Source of the DNA: Algoriphagus taiwanensis
GTDB lineage: Bacteria; Bacteroidota; Bacteroidia; Cytophagales; Cyclobacteriaceae
Length of the DNA stretch: 64,000 nt
Direction of reading: 5' to 3'
Assembly: GCF_036245645.1 (NCBI RefSeq)
Contig: NZ_BTPE01000010.1
Location: forward strand, 122,363-186,362
The notes beneath the pieces were generated by a model, which did no database searches, had not been told where the DNA came from, and was given only the letters and a program-made list of their open reading frames with translations. This document shows, piece after piece, positions 60,178-64,000 of this stretch (positions within the stretch are counted from its first letter, which is position 1; each line of letters starts with the position of its first letter). Both the position numbers and the translations under genes were made by a program.

Positions 60178-60343
60178 GGTTTAGAATAGGTGTCAATGGT
60201 TTGTCATAAAATACGGATTTCTGACATTTTTTTCAGGCCTCAGAGAAAATTTGGCAGAAAAGAAGTCAGGACTTCCAAATGGTCTGCAAGCTTCCATGGA
60301 CAATTTGCGGTCGATTTGTCAGCATTTATCCCAAAATACCCCT

Positions 60344-60360
60344 TGGCACAGGAAGTGCAT
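60344..60360 (+). promoter_or_regulatory. Sigma-54-like (-24/-12) promoter before groES
   Basis: TGGCACAGGAAGTGCAT places GG at 60345-60346 and GC at 60357-60358, exactly 12 bp apart, which is the strict requirement of sigma-54 promoters (consensus TGGCAC-N5-TTGCA; the only core mismatch is G for the first T of TTGC). A start about 12 bp downstream (near 60370) would leave a 34-nt leader before groES. No CIRCE element is visible. Confidence 0.45.
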
Positions 60361-60403
60361 AGTGGGGATTAGCATTTTAATCTAACCTTAAACAATACAT
60401 ACT

Positions 60404-60682
60404 ATGTCAAAAGTGAACATCAAGCCTCTTGCAGACCGAGTTCTAGTGCAGCCGGCTGCAGCTGAAGAGAAAACCGCATCCGGACTTTATATCCCGGACA
60501 CTGCGAAAGAAAAGCCTCAAAAAGGTACCGTGGTGGCTGTAGGAAACGGTAAGAAAGATGAGCCCTTGACTGTAAAAGTTGGAGACACTGTTTTGTACGG
60601 AAAATATTCCGGTACTGAACTCAATGTGGAAGGTCAGGACTTCCTCATCATGAGAGAATCTGACATTTTCGCAATCCTTTAA
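60404..60682 (+). CDS. groES: Co-chaperonin GroES
   Basis: This 92-residue heptameric co-chaperonin has the mobile loop EEKTASGLYIPDTAKEKPQK and the core PLADRVLVQ, TVVAVGNGKKDEPLTVKVGD and YGKYSGTEL. It caps GroEL during folding. It is transcribed with groEL, 34 bp downstream. Length is standard. Confidence 0.98.
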   Translation: MSKVNIKPLADRVLVQPAAAEEKTASGLYIPDTAKEKPQKGTVVAVGNGKKDEPLTVKVGDTVLYGKYSGTELNVEGQDFLIMRESDIFAIL

Positions 60683-60716
60683 TTTATTTCACCATTAACT
60701 GAAAAAATCAAGAATC

Positions 60717-62345
60717 ATGGCTAAACAACTGTTTTTCGATACTAACGCCCGCGATCAATTGAAGAAAGGCGTAGACGCATTGGCAGATGCAGTAAAAGTA
60801 ACTTTGGGTCCTAAAGGCCGAAATGTCATCATCGACAAAAAATTCGGAGCTCCTACCATCACCAAAGACGGTGTATCCGTAGCTAAAGAAATCGAATTGG
60901 CCGAGCCAATCGAAAACATGGGTGCTCAGCTCGTGAAAGAAGTAGCTTCCAAAACTGCCGATAATGCAGGTGACGGTACTACTACTGCTACTGTATTGGC
61001 TCAGTCCATCTTCAATGTAGGGATCAAAAACGTAGCTGCAGGTGCCAACCCAATGGACCTTAAGAGAGGAATCGACAAGGCTGTAGCTGCTGTAGTGGCT
61101 CAGTTGAAAGAAAACTCAAAAGCTATCTCTACTTCCAAAGAAATCGCTCAGGTAGCAACCGTCTCTGCCAACAACGACGAGGAAATCGGTAAAATGATTG
61201 CTGATGCGATGGACAAAGTCGGAAAAGACGGTGTCATCACTGTAGAAGAGGCAAAAGGTACCGAAACTGAAGTGAAAACTGTAGAAGGTATGCAGTTTGA
61301 CCGAGGATACCTTTCTCCATACTTCGTGACCAACACGGAGAAAATGGAAGCTGAATTGGATCATCCGTTCATCTTGATCTACGACAAAAAAATCTCCTCC
61401 ATGAAGGAATTGCTTCCGGTATTGGAGCCGGTAGCTCAGTCTGGCAAGCCTTTGTTGATCATCGCTGAAGATGTAGACGGAGAAGCTTTGGCTACCTTGG
61501 TAGTGAACAAAATCAGAGGTGCCTTGAAGGTAGCTGCTGTAAAAGCTCCTGGATTTGGTGACAGAAGAAAGGCAATGTTGGAAGACATCGCTATCCTGAC
61601 CGGTGGTACTGTAATCTCTGAAGAAAGAGGTTTCAAACTGGAAAATGCTACTCCAGATATGCTTGGCAGAGCTGAGAAAATCAATATCGACAAGGACAAC
61701 ACCACCATCGTAAACGGTGCAGGTGATGCAGCTGCGATCAAGGGTAGAATTGCTGAGATCAAAGCTCAAATCGAGAAGACTACCTCTGACTATGACAGAG
61801 AAAAGCTTCAGGAAAGATTGGCTAAGCTTTCCGGCGGTGTAGCTATCCTTTACATCGGTGCAGCTACCGAAGTAGAGATGAAAGAAAAGAAAGACCGCGT
61901 GGATGATGCTTTGCATGCGACCCGAGCAGCAGTACAGGAAGGTGTAGTTGTAGGTGGTGGAGTTGCTTTGGTAAGAGCTGCTTCAGCACTTGACAGCCTG
62001 AAAGGCAGCAACGAAGATCAGGACACCGGTATCAATATCGTGAGAACTGCCATCGAGTCTCCATTAAGAACTATCGTGGCAAATGCCGGCGGTGAGCCTT
62101 CAGTGGTGATCAACAAGATCAGAGAAAACAAAGGAAACTTTGGTTACAATGCCAGAACAGATCAGTACGAAGATCTTTTCGAAGCAGGTGTAATTGATCC
62201 AACCAAGGTGACCCGATTGGCTTTGGAAAATGCAGCTTCTATTGCAGCGCTTCTTCTCACTACCGAGTGTGTAGTAGCTGATGTGAAAGAAGACGCTCCA
62301 GCCATGCCACCAATGGGAGGCGGAGGAATGGGCGGAATGATGTAA
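60717..62345 (+). CDS. groEL: Chaperonin GroEL
   Basis: This 542-residue ATP-dependent chaperonin has the ATP-site DGTTTATVLAQ, the equatorial TLGPKGRNV, the apical substrate-binding region, and a Gly-Met C-terminal tail (GGGGMGGMM) inside the folding chamber. Sequence and length are of the normal Bacteroidota main chaperonin. It is followed by a strong terminator. Confidence 0.98.
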   Translation: MAKQLFFDTNARDQLKKGVDALADAVKVTLGPKGRNVIIDKKFGAPTITKDGVSVAKEIELAEPIENMGAQLVKEVASKTADNAGDGTTTATVLAQSIFNVGIKNVAAGANPMDLKRGIDKAVAAVVAQLKENSKAISTSKEIAQVATVSANNDEEIGKMIADAMDKVGKDGVITVEEAKGTETEVKTVEGMQFDRGYLSPYFVTNTEKMEAELDHPFILIYDKKISSMKELLPVLEPVAQSGKPLLIIAEDVDGEALATLVVNKIRGALKVAAVKAPGFGDRRKAMLEDIAILTGGTVISEERGFKLENATPDMLGRAEKINIDKDNTTIVNGAGDAAAIKGRIAEIKAQIEKTTSDYDREKLQERLAKLSGGVAILYIGAATEVEMKEKKDRVDDALHATRAAVQEGVVVGGGVALVRAASALDSLKGSNEDQDTGINIVRTAIESPLRTIVANAGGEPSVVINKIRENKGNFGYNARTDQYEDLFEAGVIDPTKVTRLALENAASIAALLLTTECVVADVKEDAPAMPPMGGGGMGGMM

Positions 62346-62368
62346 TCTATTCCTATCCTAATAGTACC

Positions 62369-62400
62369 AATGAGGCACCTTTCGGTGCCTCATTTTTTTT
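62369..62400 (+). terminator. Intrinsic terminator after groEL
   Basis: AATGAGGCACC pairs perfectly with GGTGCCTCATT around a TTTC loop, and the 3' arm runs into eight or more T. It ends the groESL operon. Confidence 0.95.
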
Positions 62401-62503
62401 GTTGATACAAAAAATGACAAAAAACAGGCATGCCCTTTGTCCAAGACAAAGGAATAATTGTAATTTGAAGCGACTTACACACCAATCGCCTGAATTAATT
62501 TGA

Positions 62504-62881
62504 ATGCCCCTTTTTGACTCTGTCTTTTTAGTGGATGACGATCCTATTAACAACCTGATCAACAGACGTTTATTAGGAAAAGTTGGAATTTCCGATCGAA
62601 TCGTTGAATTTTTGAGCGGAGATGATGCTTTGGAAATGCTTTCTGCTGAACCCGTCGAAAACAAGGTTCTGGTACTTTTGGACATCAATATGCCTGTGAT
62701 GAATGGTTGGGAATTTTTGGACAAATACATGTCCATCCTCCCTCACAGAAAAGATAAAATCTTGATTCTTTCCAGTTCAATTGACTTTCAGGACAGACAA
62801 AAAGCCAAAGAATACAGTATTGTGGAAGGTTTTATGGAAAAACCTCTAAATCTGGAAGTTTTGATTGATTTTTTTAAATAA
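62504..62881 (+). CDS. Single-domain response regulator (REC only)
   Basis: This 125-residue protein is a bare receiver: acidic pocket FLVDDDPINN, phospho-acceptor Asp60 in LLDINMPVMNGWEF, and Lys113 in MEKPLN. There is no output domain, so it acts by protein contact, as CheY-like or phosphorelay proteins do. No histidine kinase gene is adjacent within the window. It starts about 100 bp after the groEL terminator. Confidence 0.92.
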   Translation: MPLFDSVFLVDDDPINNLINRRLLGKVGISDRIVEFLSGDDALEMLSAEPVENKVLVLLDINMPVMNGWEFLDKYMSILPHRKDKILILSSSIDFQDRQKAKEYSIVEGFMEKPLNLEVLIDFFK

Positions 62882-62955
62882 GGCATAAAAACATATAAAA
62901 AAAAAACAATTTTTTACAGGAATGGTTATCTTTAGCGGTCATCACACCCTGATCT

Positions 62956-63846
62956 ATTAAAACTTATTTAACCCTTTTAATCCTCTTTCTTTGGATAGGT
63001 ACATCCAAAGGACAGACTTGGACAGGTATTACCAGTTCTGACTGGAATACTGCCTCAAATTGGACACCGGCTACAATCCCTGGAGCAGGTGCAAACGCTT
63101 TTATTAATAACGGCGCAGCTCCAAATCAACCCGTTTTATCAGGTAATGTGACGGTACGAGACCTGAGAGTGTCTGCAGGTTCATTAAATCTCAATGGCTT
63201 TACTCTAACCGTTACTGAAGATTTGAACTTAAGCGGAGGGACAATTTCTAATGGAATTATCCAAGGCAACGATATTGAAGAGGTTCAAAATACCCAATTT
63301 AACGGACCTTTCACCCTAACCAAAACAGGGAATAACAATGACACTTGGTCAGGATCCAATCAATTCAATGGTACTACTAATATTACCAATCTAAGCAACT
63401 CACAAATAGTCTGGCAAGGCAACAATCAATTCAATGGGAACACCCTAATCACAAATAATGGAAATGGGCTATTCAGGTTTGCCAATACAAACGGAGACAC
63501 TTTTTCAGGTGTGGTTGTATTCCAAAACAACGGAAACAATTTTATCGATATCGCCTATCGAGGGAATAATAACTTTGCCCAATCCATCACCATAAACAAC
63601 ACCAATCCGGCAGGAGAAATAAGATTTGGAGATCAGGGAGGCACCTCAACTTTATCGACGGGAGGATTACTTACCACAAACTTTGCAGTAGGAACCATAT
63701 TGGAAATCAACAACTTTACTCAGGTTCAGAATGTAGCCAATGGTACTTTTGGGGTTGATGATTTTTTTGTTACCAATTCAATTTTTCAGGGAGACTTTTC
63801 AGTGACAACTACCGATGATTTGATTTTTTATGTATATCCGCAATGA
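62956..63846 (+). pseudogene. Exported surface-type protein gene truncated by an insertion element
   Basis: An open frame runs from 62956 without an ATG: the only start giving a signal peptide (KTYLTLLILFLWIGTSKGQ) is ATT 62956. It continues with TWTGITSSDWNTASNWTP, a motif seen at the N-termini of large Bacteroidota repeat/adhesin proteins, and repeats rich in Asn, Gly and Thr (FNGTTNITN, FNGNTLITN). The frame ends FYVYPQ-stop inside the terminal repeat of the insertion element at 63829, so the natural C-terminus lies beyond it or is lost. The gene is thus broken at its 3' end, and possibly already at its start. Confidence 0.75.
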
Positions 63847-64000
63847 CACCAGTAACCAAATAAGTTCTTATTGACAGTTGGTGACAATCGCTTTAGTAGT
63901 ATTTTAACCTACTGTAAATTAGGTCAAAATAGACGGTTTTGACCATGAACATTATCAATTTCATTAATCGGTTTCCAGACGAAGCTTCCTGCGTTGAATT
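63829..64000 (+). mobile_element. IS1595-like insertion element, left end
   Basis: The terminal repeat TATGTATATCCGCAATGACA begins inside the surface-protein gene and matches the ends of the MITEs at 13793 and 32814. About 115 bp later a transposase frame opens. The right end lies beyond the window, so target duplication and full length cannot be seen. Confidence 0.7.
63945..64000 (+). CDS. IS1595 (ISXO2-like) family transposase, N-terminal fragment
   Basis: The ATG at 63945 starts MNIINFINRFPDEASCVEF, which fits the conserved beginning of IS1595-family transposases (a hydrophobic lead, then F-P-D/E-E-x-x-C before the zinc ribbon). Only 18 codons are visible. The DDE/N catalytic domain lies beyond the window, so the assignment rests on the N-terminal motif and the element's terminal repeats. 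Confidence 0.65.
   Translation, partial: MNIINFINRFPDEASCVE

Noticed and set aside
60190..60372. 60-codon frame upstream of groES
   Set aside because: It overlaps the probable promoter region, lacks a recognisable protein signature, and ends before groES without coupling.
61116..61916. 266-codon minus-strand frame opposite groEL
   Set aside because: groEL is unambiguous on the plus strand; the antisense frame is rich in Ser and Phe from complementary codons and has no family resemblance.

Overview
The window looks like a chromosomal segment of a Bacteroidota bacterium, most likely order Cytophagales, family Cyclobacteriaceae (Algoriphagus-like). The grounds are protein families typical of the phylum (SusD-type C-terminus, GSCFA, PCMD, DUF6807, DUF1573, DUF3822), the conserved order miaB / sigma-54 activator / lptE / secG, a textbook Bacteroidota promoter (TTTG-N19-TAAATTTG) before yceI, and moderate GC with AT-rich intergenic DNA. 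Taxonomy is inferred from protein character only.

Layout. 1-13.8 kb: the end of a SusD-like gene, a tight five-gene run (PBP4, DUF1016 nuclease, S9 peptidase, DUF1801, DUF1835), a broken tRNA-Gly, GSCFA, DUF255, priA, a rhamnose-mutarotase-like gene, an esterase and a HAD phosphatase. 13.8-20.5 kb: a MITE, then a six-gene run of two SDR dehydrogenases, two outer-membrane barrels, a membrane protein and a PCMD lipoprotein, ending against a TetR gene. 20.8-26.1 kb: a minus-strand periplasmic sugar/redox set (FAD oxidoreductase, DUF6807, Tat-exported Gfo/Idh/MocA oxidoreductase and sugar isomerase/epimerase). 26.2-35.4 kb: an accessory island of small minus-strand genes (methyltransferase, acetyltransferases, unknowns, a higBA toxin-antitoxin pair with a broken toxin, a GC-rich foreign S9 peptidase). 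At least three genes here are followed within about 20 bp by related imperfect palindromes resembling integron attC sites. 35.5-45.4 kb: housekeeping genes (ssb, ABC exporter, RecD-like helicase, coaD, pyrE). 45.4-50.4 kb: a five-gene minus-strand amide-ligase operon (two ATP-grasp enzymes, a GCS2-type carboxylate-amine ligase, a class I glutamine amidotransferase, an esterase), probably making or processing an unknown peptide-like metabolite. 50.4-62.4 kb: gamma carbonic anhydrase, yceI, dinB, miaB, sigma-54 activator, lptE, secG, sterol desaturase-type hydroxylase, groESL. 62.5-64 kb: a REC-only response regulator, then an exported protein gene cut by an insertion element whose transposase begins at the right edge.

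Mobile DNA ties the window together. The terminal repeat of the right-edge element (IS1595-like) recurs at the ends of two MITEs (13.8 and 32.8 kb), and a third, degraded MITE lies at 36.1 kb. A separate family of very short palindromes (CCCGA...TCGGG, often followed by CAGGCT) sits inside the tRNA-Gly relic and inside the higB toxin gene. The strongest leads are the attC-like cassette island, the amide-ligase operon, the IS1595/MITE family, the palindrome insertions, and a sigma-54-like promoter before groES.
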